Source: a virus | DNA: 31,563 bases | IMG/VR virus record: IMGVR_UViG_3300046006_004498 | Coordinates: 1-31,563 of that record | Reading direction: 5' to 3' (one strand) | In this document: piece after piece, positions 1-7,243 of the stretch | Numbering within the stretch: position 1 is the stretch's first letter | How the letters are laid out: every line of letters begins with the position of its first letter | The notes under the pieces: generated by a model | Databases searched by the model: none | The model's input: only the letters and a program-made list of their open reading frames with translations | What the model was told of the DNA's origin: nothing | Translations under genes and position numbers: made by a program

Positions 1-73
1 AAAAATAAATATATAAAATATAAAGCGGTTTAATTTTTTTTATTTATTGAGTGTACCAAGACTGTACAAACAT

Positions 74-104
74 AAAAAAAGGCAAGAGATAAAAACCTCT
101 TGCC
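74..104 (-). terminator. Intrinsic terminator at the left flank
   Basis: GGCAAGAG at 81-88 pairs perfectly with CTCTTGCC at 97-104 around an 8-base loop. On the minus strand the stem is followed by seven T residues (A run 74-80). It sits just downstream of the minus-strand gene fragment ending at 130 and is most simply the terminator of that chromosomal gene, not part of the phage. Confidence 0.8.
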
Positions 105-129
105 TTCTCGATGTAATAGTGCTTAGATC

Positions 130-171
130 TTATTCAGCTACTGATACTTCTACAGGAGTACCTTCCCTTCT
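130..171 (-). pseudogene. 3' remnant of a host gene at the integration junction
   Basis: On the minus strand a short open stretch reads RREGTPVEVSVAE and then stops (TAA at 130-132). It is cut off upstream by an in-frame TAA at 172-174. A clean acidic C-terminus directly before a good terminator and directly outside the integrase gene looks like the displaced 3' end of a chromosomal protein gene into which the phage integrated. The rest of that gene would lie beyond the right end of the prophage. The host gene is not recognised, and the junction position (around 160-175) is inferred. Confidence 0.45.
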
Positions 172-341
172 TTACTATTTTTATTATACTTTATACAAAG
201 CCCTTAAAATGGATATTCATTCGATAAAATCGACCTTTAAAAGCTTTTTCATAATTAATTAAAATACATTTAACCACAATTAAATACATTTAATACTATT
301 ATTCACCTGCAAATAACCTGCAAAAAACAAGGGGATTTTTA

Positions 342-1478
342 ATGGCATATGGAATGATTAAAACTGCAAAAACTGGTGTATATTATAGACTTACAAAAAA
401 CAATGATAAAATATTTTTTATTACATATATGTTAAATGGAAAATTTATAAGGGAAAAAATAGGCCAACCAGCTGAGGGAATAACAATACAATTTTGTAGT
501 GCATTAAGATCCAAAAGAACTTCGATTGATAGACTTAAAGAAGATGCTCCTATGAATAAAAAAATTATTCCAACTTTTGATGAAGCTTTTGAAATGTATA
601 TCAAAAAAATTGAAGGTAAGAGTGATACTACAAATCAAATAAATAGATATAAACTTCATGTAAAGCCAACTTTTGGAAATCATAAACTTGATGATATTTC
701 TACTGAAATGCTAGAAGATTTTAAGAGAAAATCAAAGAACTTAATAAGCCCAAAAACCAAAAGACCTTATTCACCAAAAACATTAAATGATTGGTTAGAT
801 ATTATTAGTACAGTTTATAACTATATGAAAACTAATCAAGACTTAGATATTAAAAATCCAGCACATAATTCAAAACTTCAAAGAGAAAAAGTTGATAATG
901 ATAGAGAAAGATATTTAGATTTAGATGAAATTGAAAAATTATGGAAATCTATTGAAGAGAGAAAAGGGGATGAAGCGGTAACTTATAGGCTAAAACTCTT
1001 TGTAGCTTTATCTTTGAGTACAGGTGCAAGGCTTAGAAGCGTAATGACAATTTCCAAAGCTGATATAAATTTGCAGCAAGATACTATTATTATTAAAAAT
1101 CATAAATCAAATCGAACATATACGGGATTTTTACATCAAAATTGGAAAGAATTAATTGAGAATAGAATGAAAGATTTAAGACCAATTGATTATATTGTAA
1201 GTGGAACACCACAAGAAATAGTAAGGTCAGTTATTGGTCGAAATTTACAGCCATTATTAGAGCAGTTTAATAAGGGCATTGATGAAGCTGATACAAAAAG
1301 AAGAGTAGTAATACATAGTTTAAGGCATACCTTTGCAAGTTTACTTGCAATTCAAGGAACGCCTATTTATACTATTATGAGATTAATGGATCATAAAGAT
1401 ATGACCCAAACTACTAGATATTCCAAATTAAGTCCAGATAGTGTAAAAGATAGTGTTAATCAGTTGAAATTTAAATAG
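342..1478 (+). CDS. int: Tyrosine recombinase (phage integrase)
   Basis: A 378-residue site-specific recombinase that would insert and excise the element. An N-terminal Arm/SAM-like DNA-binding part (about 70-175) precedes the catalytic domain. Visible catalytic residues are Arg230 in GARLRS, a Lys near 254 (NHKSN), His325 and Arg328 in HSLRHTF, His351 in DHKDM and the nucleophile Tyr360 in TRYSKLSP, so the enzyme looks intact. The ATG follows AAGGGG with normal spacing. The gene lies at the left edge, reads inward and ends 8 bases inside the convergent excisionase-like gene. Length and motif order are typical of P4/phage integrases with an N-terminal DUF4102-like or Arm domain; which subtype is not certain. 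Confidence 0.95.
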   Translation: MAYGMIKTAKTGVYYRLTKNNDKIFFITYMLNGKFIREKIGQPAEGITIQFCSALRSKRTSIDRLKEDAPMNKKIIPTFDEAFEMYIKKIEGKSDTTNQINRYKLHVKPTFGNHKLDDISTEMLEDFKRKSKNLISPKTKRPYSPKTLNDWLDIISTVYNYMKTNQDLDIKNPAHNSKLQREKVDNDRERYLDLDEIEKLWKSIEERKGDEAVTYRLKLFVALSLSTGARLRSVMTISKADINLQQDTIIIKNHKSNRTYTGFLHQNWKELIENRMKDLRPIDYIVSGTPQEIVRSVIGRNLQPLLEQFNKGIDEADTKRRVVIHSLRHTFASLLAIQGTPIYTIMRLMDHKDMTQTTRYSKLSPDSVKDSVNQLKFK

Positions 1479-1716
1479 TTTTAGCTTCATTCTCAATAAT
1501 TTGTTTTGCTATTGCAATAACAGAATAGAGTGGTTTACCTTTTGGTTTATTATTTAATCTAGTAAATGGAATACCAATAGCTTCTGCTCTATCATCTTCA
1601 AGAGAGCGTTTTGATATTCCTAAAATTTTAGCAGCTTCTTCTGTATTAAGTACAATTTTGCCAGTTTGCTGAGCAATAATAGATGCTAATGTTTTTGAAT
1701 CTTCAAGTTTACTCAT
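1471..1716 (-). CDS. Small HTH protein, probable excisionase
   Basis: 81 residues. The centre reads LNTEEAAKILGISKRSLEDD, the usual form of a MerR/AlpA/Xis-type winged helix-turn-helix (about 22-45), followed by a basic segment (RLNNKPKGKPLYS) that resembles the wing. It is the last gene of the leftward operon, overlaps its upstream neighbour by an ATGA-type junction and converges on int with an 8-base 3' overlap. Position beside int and small size suggest a recombination directionality factor, but a transcription regulator of int would look the same. Family recognition is by motif only. Confidence 0.6.
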   Translation of the reverse strand: MSKLEDSKTLASIIAQQTGKIVLNTEEAAKILGISKRSLEDDRAEAIGIPFTRLNNKPKGKPLYSVIAIAKQIIENEAKTI

Positions 1717-2225
1717 TTTGATTTCCTCTTCTTTTTTTTAAAAATCTTTTTTGTCATAATAGAATTATAAATATCTTCTGCACATTTATAATGTAATATT
1801 AAATCATTTTCTTTTCTATCATCGTGCTTTTGATAATATCCTTGAAGTAAAACAAAATCTATTTCTTTAAAAGTTGTATAGCCTTTTTCATCAAAGATTC
1901 TTAAAACTTCAATTGCTAAAAAAGATGGAATCCAGCCTTTTCCTATTGTAAAATGTTTTTTTACAGTATTTCCGATAATATTATAGTATTCACTCATTAG
2001 TGGATTAAATTTGATTGTTTTCATAACATCTTCATAGGTATTATTGTTGTTTTCTATTATTTTTCTGATTCTTTGCACTGAACTAGCAACAATATCTTCT
2101 TCAATTACACAAGGCCTACCTTTACCTTCATTTGTTAGACGTTCTGCCTGAACAAGCTGGAAGTGAAAATATGCTTGGATAAATTTGTATTTATACGTTC
2201 TTAAATCATATATAAATGCGTTCAT
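1713..2225 (-). CDS. Uncharacterised protein in the par operon
   Basis: 170 residues, not recognised. It is rich in Lys, Ile and Tyr, contains an Asn run (IENNNNTYEDV) and ends in a strongly basic tail (KKIFKKKKRKSK) that could contact nucleic acid. No signal peptide or membrane segment is seen. Its start codon overlaps the parB stop by one base (TAATG) behind a GAGGAAAT ribosome site, so it is translationally coupled to parB, and its end overlaps the excisionase-like start. Conserved spacing argues it is a real gene and may act with the partition or excision functions; that is inference. Confidence 0.7.
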   Translation of the reverse strand: MNAFIYDLRTYKYKFIQAYFHFQLVQAERLTNEGKGRPCVIEEDIVASSVQRIRKIIENNNNTYEDVMKTIKFNPLMSEYYNIIGNTVKKHFTIGKGWIPSFLAIEVLRIFDEKGYTTFKEIDFVLLQGYYQKHDDRKENDLILHYKCAEDIYNSIMTKKIFKKKKRKSK

Positions 2226-3280
2226 TATATTTCCTCGATAGTTATTTTATATGTTTTACCTATTTTAAAAGTACGCATACCACCACTTGCATAATTAACA
2301 AAATAAAAAAAACCTTCATCTTCAAAACTTATACTTTTATCATCTTCCGCTTTTTTACTAGTAAATACAAACTTTTGTTTTTCTTCCTCTATGTCTATTT
2401 GCGTAAGAAAAAAACTATATTCTTCTTCAATATATCCTTCTTTAAGGTAACTTGGATATTTCATATGTGCTTTGAGTAAAGCATTACCTTTATTATATGC
2501 TTCAATAATATCACTCTCATAAATTGTTCCATCTTTACAAGATATCTCAAGTTCATATTTTTTTAAATTTTCCCTCGGGGAATTTTCTTCTAAAACCTCA
2601 AAAACTCCATCATCATATCTTTTCTCTTTCTTGGGTTTAAAATCCTTAATGTCATCCCTGGTGATCTCACGATTATTATATTTTTCAAAAACCTCTTTTT
2701 GAGTATCTTTATCTTTTACTCTTGCGATTTCATCCATAACACCAATTGAAATAGGTATTTTATTTTGTTCAATATGATCTATGATTTCACTATCAAGCTT
2801 TAAGCAGCTAAAAGACTTACTTACAAAGCTATCTGATTTTCCAATTTTTGTTGCTAAATCTGATTTTTTTTCATATCTTCCTGAATCCCAAAGTTTACAA
2901 ATATGTTTTGCTACTTCAAAATCTGTTAAATCATTTCTTTGAATATTTTCAATCAAAGTTAGTTCTTCAACAACTTCATTTGAAGCATCAATAATATGTG
3001 CTTTGATAGTTTTAGATTGATTATGTAAGTGAGCTTTGTATCTTCGTTCACCTGAGATAATCATATATCCATCAAATTTTTTTACAACTGTAATTGGTTG
3101 AAGTAATCCATGCTCTTTGATAGTAGCTGCAAGTTGTTCTATATCATTAAATTGTTTTCTTGGTTGCTCAGGGTTTGGATAAACTTTTGTGATTTCAAGT
3201 TCACTAAATGGACTTATTCCGGCTGTTCTAGTTTTTCCAGCTGTAACAGCTCCGATTTTTGAGAAATCAGGGTTTTTCAT
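2225..3280 (-). CDS. parB: ParB/Spo0J-type centromere-binding partition protein
   Basis: 351 residues. The N-terminal ParB/sulfiredoxin-fold domain (about 25-115) contains PNPEQPRKQF, the GERRYKA box II and TLIENIQRNDL, which in this family form the CTP-binding pocket. A helix-turn-helix follows (about 130-165, SDLATKIGKSDSFVSKS). The C-terminal 120 residues are acidic and not recognised; in ParB proteins this part dimerises. The protein would bind parS sites and work with the ParA ATPase encoded two genes upstream. One copy of the dispersed palindrome proposed here as parS lies inside this gene at 2569-2582. Unlike classical operons, a YopX-like gene separates parA from parB. Confidence 0.93.
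   Translation of the reverse strand: MKNPDFSKIGAVTAGKTRTAGISPFSELEITKVYPNPEQPRKQFNDIEQLAATIKEHGLLQPITVVKKFDGYMIISGERRYKAHLHNQSKTIKAHIIDASNEVVEELTLIENIQRNDLTDFEVAKHICKLWDSGRYEKKSDLATKIGKSDSFVSKSFSCLKLDSEIIDHIEQNKIPISIGVMDEIARVKDKDTQKEVFEKYNNREITRDDIKDFKPKKEKRYDDGVFEVLEENSPRENLKKYELEISCKDGTIYESDIIEAYNKGNALLKAHMKYPSYLKEGYIEEEYSFFLTQIDIEEEKQKFVFTSKKAEDDKSISFEDEGFFYFVNYASGGMRTFKIGKTYKITIEEI
2569..2582. repeat. Dispersed palindrome copy 1 (candidate parS), within parB
   Basis: TTTCCCTCGGGGAA: TTTCCC, two-base centre, then GGGGAA, one mismatch from the perfect dyad. Read on the minus strand its right flank (GGGAAAATTTA) matches the flank of copies 3 and 4. It is the most diverged of five copies, perhaps because it is constrained by parB coding. 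Confidence 0.6.
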
Positions 3281-3282
3281 GT

Positions 3283-3753
3283 TTAGCCTTTTAATAGTTC
3301 AGGGTTTTTGTAAATATTTCCTATTACTTCAAACCAATGTGTTATATTAAAGTTTTCGCTAGTTCCCCACTCAGGAACATTGTGATTTCCCTTTTCATAT
3401 TTCACAACATAATTTCCAAATTTCCAATCCATACCATTTATTGAACCATTAACTCCTGCTAAAATATCACCATCATAAATTTCAGTTTCATTTTTATCTT
3501 TATTTTCAGTAAATTGTATATTTTCAATATGCACCCATCCTTTTAAATGCTCATCATCGTCTGGAAATAACTTAATAAATCTTCTTTCTGTTCTTATTGT
3601 TTCTAAAAATTTATCCCATCTATTATTTTCAAAATCAAATAAGTATGATAAAAAACTAGAATCTGTACCATATGCTTCTGAAACATATATTACACCATCA
3701 TGTCTTTGCATAACAGCTTTAAACTTTATTTCTCTATTAGTTAATAAGCTCAT
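3283..3753 (-). CDS. YopX family phage protein
   Basis: 156 residues. The start NREIKFKAVM, the central ENIQFTENKDKNETEIYDGD and the end FEVIGNIYKNPELL are the three recognisable blocks of the YopX family, found in many phages and conjugative elements and of unknown biochemical function. It begins with a 17-base overlap into parA and ends two bases before parB, so it is embedded in the partition operon. The usual length for the family is 120-160 residues. Whether it helps partition or is merely cargo cannot be told from sequence. Confidence 0.85.
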   Translation of the reverse strand: MSLLTNREIKFKAVMQRHDGVIYVSEAYGTDSSFLSYLFDFENNRWDKFLETIRTERRFIKLFPDDDEHLKGWVHIENIQFTENKDKNETEIYDGDILAGVNGSINGMDWKFGNYVVKYEKGNHNVPEWGTSENFNITHWFEVIGNIYKNPELLKG

Positions 3754-4339
3754 CCCTCAATCCTTCAATCTCTTCAATTGCTTGTTTATTTCCTGTATCA
3801 AATACACTTTTCCCAAAACCTAAAGTATCTTTATAAATTTTTCTACTTCTGACTACTGTTTTCAATAGCTTCATCTTTTCATTTGAAACAATTTGTTCTA
3901 TGCTTGTAAACTCTTTTAGAAGAGGGTGGATATTATTTAGGACCACATTTATTGATGTTGCATCTATGTCTTTTAAAATTGCTTTAAAAGTTTCAAATCC
4001 AATAATCTCAGTTACACTTGAACTAACTGGAATAAGTATCTTATCAGCCTTATTCATAGCGATTCTGTTTATATCTGAATCGAAACCGCCCAAATCAACA
4101 ATTAAATGCCCGTGATTATCTTCAAATATATCAAGCAGTTCATCTGCTGTTTGTGGTTGTAAAACTTGCATAAATGGGTTTTCATTTAATGCGTTTATAA
4201 AAAATAGAGTTTGTTGAAAATCTAAATCCACAATTCTTACTACTTCACCAGCTGCATGAAGCGAGTGAGCTAAATTCCAGGCAAGAGTTGATTTTCCAAC
4301 TCCACCTTTTGTGTGTGCTACTGTTATTATTTTTGACAC
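3737..4339 (-). CDS. parA: ParA-family partition ATPase
   Basis: 200 residues, a short P-loop ParA/MinD-type ATPase without an N-terminal helix-turn-helix, so probably of the type Ib-like compact class. The deviant Walker A motif KGGVGKST is at 11-18, Walker A' region VRIVDLDFQQT near 35-45 and Walker B HLIVDLGGF near 78-86. It would form an ATP-dependent gradient on nucleoid DNA that moves ParB-parS complexes. Start overlaps the upstream 79-residue gene by 13 bases and its end overlaps the YopX gene by 17. Lack of an HTH means it is unlikely to autoregulate by itself; ParB or an unidentified protein would do that. Confidence 0.93.
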   Translation of the reverse strand: MSKIITVAHTKGGVGKSTLAWNLAHSLHAAGEVVRIVDLDFQQTLFFINALNENPFMQVLQPQTADELLDIFEDNHGHLIVDLGGFDSDINRIAMNKADKILIPVSSSVTEIIGFETFKAILKDIDATSINVVLNNIHPLLKEFTSIEQIVSNEKMKLLKTVVRSRKIYKDTLGFGKSVFDTGNKQAIEEIEGLRDELIN

Positions 4340-4566
4340 ATCTTGTCCTTCTTTATATTTAATTTTAATCTTCCATCTTGTGCAGCATCAACTATTTTAT
4401 GAAGTCTAGTCCAAGTAGATGTTGTTATGAAGTTTTGGATGCAAAATACTGAAACAATATTCATTAATTTAAGTATTTCATGTATATTTCCTTCTTGGAG
4501 TTGCTTCTTATTTATTCTTTGCTTTATAATAAAAGATGGTCGCGCTGTCGTTTTAAAAAACCTCAT
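4327..4566 (-). CDS. Small basic protein upstream of parA
   Basis: 79 residues, basic (MRFFKTTARPSFIIKQRINKKQ at the N-terminus exceeds no known signature), not recognised. It has a good GGAGAG ribosome site seven bases before the ATG, an ATGA overlap with the preceding 29-residue membrane ORF and a 13-base overlap with parA. That tight packing supports expression. The middle (ILKLMNIVSVFCIQNFITTSTWTRLHKIVDAA) is moderately hydrophobic and may be helical. Confidence 0.6.
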   Translation of the reverse strand: MRFFKTTARPSFIIKQRINKKQLQEGNIHEILKLMNIVSVFCIQNFITTSTWTRLHKIVDAAQDGRLKLNIKKDKMCQK

Positions 4567-4652
4567 ACTCTCTCCAATACAATACTAAGTAAAGTTAATA
4601 TAAATGCAAATGCTATTAGTTCCCATATTTCTAATTTTGTTATATTAAACAT
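4563..4652 (-). CDS. 29-residue single-pass membrane peptide
   Basis: A very small ORF that reads MFNITKLEIWEL then a hydrophobic stretch IAFAFILTLLSIVL ending ERV. AGGAGA lies at normal distance before the ATG, and the stop overlaps the next start as ATGA. This is one transmembrane helix of about 17 residues with polar ends. The function is unknown; small phage membrane peptides can be toxins, holin-like or exclusion proteins. Its support comes from its ribosome site and exact coupling between two genes. Confidence 0.6.
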   Translation of the reverse strand: MFNITKLEIWELIAFAFILTLLSIVLERV

Positions 4653-4660
4653 CTTTTCTC

Positions 4661-4984
4661 CTATAAATTTTTATATTCATCAAAATTTGTCGCAATAAAT
4701 AAATAATGAGCTTTTTTTTGATTATTGTCATCTAGTGAAGATTTAAATATTTTATAAAGCTCTTGGTAGTTATTATCAACTAAAAAATTAGGTTTATCTT
4801 TTAAATCATTCAACTTATTTTGAATGAACTTTATCCTTGTTTCTTTCATCTGAGCCATCATCATTGCAACATCTTTTGGAGTGATTTTAACTCCTAGATA
4901 CATGCTCCATGACTCACAAACTGGTGTAAAATCATCACCATAAATCATCTTTTCTTTTTTTAATAATTCTTTATCTACTTTCAT
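4661..4984 (-). CDS. DUF6378-like phage protein
   Basis: 107 residues. YGDDFTPVCESWSMYLG followed by VKITPKDVAMMMAQMKETR matches the pattern YGD-x(n)-W-YLG-ITP-DVA-MM typical of DUF6378-type phage proteins, which usually sit among nucleotide-metabolism and early genes. The biochemical role of the family is not known to me. The C-terminal half is charged and probably helical. Promoted from upstream; a terminator-like hairpin lies between it and the small ORF at 5239-5322, so it may be expressed partly by read-through or from its own promoter in 4985-5040. Confidence 0.7.
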   Translation of the reverse strand: MKVDKELLKKEKMIYGDDFTPVCESWSMYLGVKITPKDVAMMMAQMKETRIKFIQNKLNDLKDKPNFLVDNNYQELYKIFKSSLDDNNQKKAHYLFIATNFDEYKNL

Positions 4985-5035
4985 GTTTTTCCTTTTTGTT
5001 TTTTACTAAATAAAATCTACTTTTGTAAATTTTAG

Positions 5036-5075
5036 TTAATAAAAAAGCCACCTGATGCTGATTATTAGATGGCTT
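5036..5075 (-). terminator. Intrinsic terminator inside the leftward operon
   Basis: AAGCCACCT at 5045-5053 pairs with AGATGGCTT at 5067-5075 with one C-A mismatch. On the minus strand the stem is followed by TTTTTTATT. It divides the leftward operon between the dut side and the par side and would close the structured transcript described next. Confidence 0.65.
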
Positions 5076-5235
5076 AAGCACAATTTGGGTTTAACTCTTT
5101 CGAGTAACTAATGCTAATCAAACTTGAAGTGGGTGCAAAAAGTTTTATTAGAGGTTTTGACTTAAATTAAGCAATTCAAAAAAAATCTAATATGGAAGAA
5201 AGATTTGTTGGCTTAAGTCATTGCACCAACTAATC
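5076..5235 (-). ncRNA. Candidate structured RNA ahead of a terminator
   Basis: No ORF of note is seen here. Instead there are nested inverted repeats: GGTGCAA 5132-5138 with TTGCACC 5221-5227, TGACTTAA 5158-5165 with TTAAGTCA 5213-5220, and AAATCT 5183-5188 with AGATTT 5201-5206. A short stem ACTC/GAGT closed by a GAAA tetraloop (minus strand) lies near 5096-5107. With the terminator at 5036-5075 this gives a compact folded RNA of about 200 bases on the minus strand. It could be a phage small RNA or an attenuator controlling the par genes. No known family is recognised. Confidence 0.35.
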
Positions 5236-5238
5236 ATT

Positions 5239-5322
5239 TCATTTTTTTAGTTCTTCTTTTACTTCAAGGTTTTCAATATCTTGAAGTAGTTTTTTGATAG
5301 TTTTGAAAATATTAAAATACAT
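5239..5322 (-). CDS. 27-residue ORF downstream of dut
   Basis: Reads MYFNIFKTIKKLLQDIENLEVKEELKK, an amphipathic, probably helical peptide. It begins five bases after the dut stop; GAG about ten bases upstream is a weak ribosome site, so translation would rely on coupling to dut. Function unknown. It may be the translated start of the structured transcript that follows. Confidence 0.35.
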   Translation of the reverse strand: MYFNIFKTIKKLLQDIENLEVKEELKK

Positions 5323-5326
5323 AAAT

Positions 5327-6019
5327 TTATATCTCAGTAGCATCAGAAGCAATTAAATAATCTATATCATCTAATATGGTCTTTTTATTTTTTACAAATA
5401 GATTATAGTGAGTATCTAAATCTCTATAAAGTAGTTCAAATAGTTCTTCATCTGCTCCCCATTTTTCAGCTATTTCATAAGCTATAGCATTATCTTCTTT
5501 ACCCTTCCAGTCTTTGATATATGATCCATCTTTGTAACCATTGTCTTGTCTAAATTTATTCAAACAATTTTTAACTATGTATGCAATATAAACATCTTTA
5601 TTAGTCATATTCAAATATTCAAATATTTTTTTCATTACAATAAATCTATTCCATCTATTGTAATTTAATTCATCAACTAATTTATTTAAACTTAATCCAT
5701 CTAAATATCCATTGCTATTATTAAAATGGTCTTCAAAAGTTCTAGCAATAAGAGTCAAATCAATTTCGCCAGAACAATCGTATTGAAGTTGAATAGCATC
5801 ACTAATTCCAAAATGAAGTAAATCAATAGCTTCAACTTTTACATTATCCATATCAGGTTCTTGTTTTTTCCACCACTTGTAACCTAATGAGTCTAATAGC
5901 TCTCCACTTTCAACAATAATTGCACTATTCCAATTAAGATTTTTTTTAAGATAATCTTTAAACACTTTTTTATTAAATTCGTGTTGTAGTTCTACCATTT
6001 TCTTAAAAATTTTACTCAT
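5327..6019 (-). CDS. dut: Dimeric dUTPase (all-alpha NTP pyrophosphatase)
   Basis: 230 residues, the normal length of the dimeric dUTP diphosphatase found in Campylobacter, kinetoplastids and some phages. It hydrolyses dUTP to dUMP and pyrophosphate, keeping uracil out of replicating phage DNA. The metal-binding motifs are visible: LQHEFNK (11-17), NWNSAIIVESGELLDSLG (29-46, Glu37 and Glu40), KVEAIDLLHF with its Glu and Asp near 63-67, and the C-terminal FRQDNGYKDG-YIKDWKGKEDN that holds the uracil and phosphate contacts. AAAGGAAATT precedes the ATG. The 112-base gap upstream holds strong inverted repeats that may regulate it. Confidence 0.93.
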   Translation of the reverse strand: MSKIFKKMVELQHEFNKKVFKDYLKKNLNWNSAIIVESGELLDSLGYKWWKKQEPDMDNVKVEAIDLLHFGISDAIQLQYDCSGEIDLTLIARTFEDHFNNSNGYLDGLSLNKLVDELNYNRWNRFIVMKKIFEYLNMTNKDVYIAYIVKNCLNKFRQDNGYKDGSYIKDWKGKEDNAIAYEIAEKWGADEELFELLYRDLDTHYNLFVKNKKTILDDIDYLIASDATEI

Positions 6020-6055
6020 ATAATTTCCTTTTTTTTAATTTTATATTCACATCAA

Positions 6056-6140
6056 AGAGTAGTATTAGTTTAGATTTCACACATACTTCCATACTACTCT
6101 TGAATCTAAATATATGATTTAGAGATTAACTCTAAATCAT
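6056..6140 (-). promoter_or_regulatory. Structured leader between the DUF2303-like gene and dut
   Basis: Three perfect inverted repeats in 85 bases. ATGATTTAGAG 6114-6124 pairs with CTCTAAATCAT 6130-6140 (11 bp, five-base loop) and spans the stop codon of the upstream gene. AGAGTAGTAT 6056-6065 pairs with ATACTACTCT 6091-6100 (10 bp). TTTAGATT 6069-6076 pairs with AATCTAAA 6103-6110 (8 bp). The last two interleave, so the RNA must form either a pseudoknot or one of two exclusive hairpins. No T run follows, so it is not a simple terminator. It leads into the dut ribosome site. Confidence 0.55.
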
Positions 6141-6911
6141 AAATGAACTCACACCTTCACAGCTCTTACATACATCTTTTGTTAAATCTCTGATAGTTTT
6201 CTCAATGATTTCATCAAGTTTGTAGCAAACTAAATTAGCTATAAATCCACCATCTGTTGCTTCAAGGAATAGTTCACAATCAAATTGAACTTCAAGAGAT
6301 AAATCATTTTTATAAATAGGCATTTTAAAATGAATATATCTAGGTATTTCATAGTTTTTATTACCTGATTTTACTTCTGCATCAACCGTAAATGCTTTTA
6401 ATGTATTTCTTTGAACACTTTGGAAGTTTTTAGTAGCTTGAAGATTTTCAGCAACTTCAATAATGTCCATATCATCTGCTTTTGCATTATTGAATCCAAC
6501 AATACAACCTTCTAATCTTTTTAAGATTCTAATAAAATCTTTTTGACTTAAATCTCTATCTAAAATATTTTTAAATTCATCAAAATTTTTAGTGTTTTCA
6601 AGTTGCATTTCACAATATGAATCATGATAATCTGCTTCACTAAGAGTAGAGTAGTTGAATACTGTTTTTATTCTTGAATTGTTAAAAAATATCTTTGTAC
6701 CAGGTGTTTTATACTCTTTTACAAAAGCAATAAAATCATCTTTATTTAAAATACTTTGCTTTAAAACATGTCTAGCTATTTTATGTTCAAAATTTTTACC
6801 TCTATTTTCTTCAGCAACTTTATAATCTGTATGTATAACTTCTCTTCCATCTTCTAGTTTTGCAACTGGTTTTAAATCACCTTTTAGTGCGTTGAAAAAT
6901 GTTTTTATCAT
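6132..6911 (-). CDS. DUF2303-like phage protein
   Basis: 259 residues. Overall length, early-operon location and blocks such as DDFIAFVKEYKTPGTKIFFNN, FDEFKNILDR-LSQKDFIRILK and the C-terminal beta-rich part (FKMPIYKNDLSLEVQFDCELFL) resemble the DUF2303/YfdQ family of prophages, whose role is unknown. No membrane segment. It begins immediately after its neighbour (start at 6911 overlaps the stop of the 110-residue gene). Family assignment is from remembered pattern, so moderate. The stop codon lies inside an 11-bp hairpin. Confidence 0.6.
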   Translation of the reverse strand: MIKTFFNALKGDLKPVAKLEDGREVIHTDYKVAEENRGKNFEHKIARHVLKQSILNKDDFIAFVKEYKTPGTKIFFNNSRIKTVFNYSTLSEADYHDSYCEMQLENTKNFDEFKNILDRDLSQKDFIRILKRLEGCIVGFNNAKADDMDIIEVAENLQATKNFQSVQRNTLKAFTVDAEVKSGNKNYEIPRYIHFKMPIYKNDLSLEVQFDCELFLEATDGGFIANLVCYKLDEIIEKTIRDLTKDVCKSCEGVSSFMI

Positions 6912-7243
6912 TAGTTATCCTTTTTAAAATCCATAACCATTTGGTTTGGTCTGTTTCGTGTTGGCAAGTATGTTTGATGATTAACAAAAAATGCACCTGT
7001 AATCTTTGAAGTTGGAAGTTTTGCTCTTGTGCTTCCTGATATAGTTATCATTTCATCATTTGTTTTACTAATAGTAAGTTCAATGATAATAGATGATTTT
7101 TTATCTTCTAAACAAGTAGCTTTAACAGCTTTTTGTAAATTGCTAGCAGCTTGACGGGTTAACTCACCCCCACCAATACTTTTCATTGCATCAATTAATG
7201 TTTCTATCTCAGCTGGATATATTTCAGTATTATTCGCATCCAT
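6911..7243 (-). CDS. First gene of the leftward early block, unknown
   Basis: 110 residues from the ATG at 7243, chosen because AAAGGAATCA lies just upstream; an in-frame start at 7291 would add a poorly supported 16-residue extension. Not recognised. It has a short helical N-terminus (ETLIDAMKSIGGGELTRQAASNLQKAV) then a beta-rich part (SSIIIELTISKTNDEMITISGSTRAKLP). Such proteins commonly sit directly before DUF2303 genes, and the two probably work together, perhaps in DNA binding or recombination. The function is not known. Confidence 0.7.
   Translation of the reverse strand: MDANNTEIYPAEIETLIDAMKSIGGGELTRQAASNLQKAVKATCLEDKKSSIIIELTISKTNDEMITISGSTRAKLPTSKITGAFFVNHQTYLPTRNRPNQMVMDFKKDN

Noticed and set aside
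47-262. A 71-codon plus-strand frame over the left flank
   Set aside because: It runs through a perfect terminator hairpin and the minus-strand gene remnant, and has no ribosome site.
2216-2479. Plus-strand frame within parB and its neighbour
   Set aside because: It is a Phe/Ile-rich antisense reading of a clear ParB C-terminus and lacks a ribosome site.
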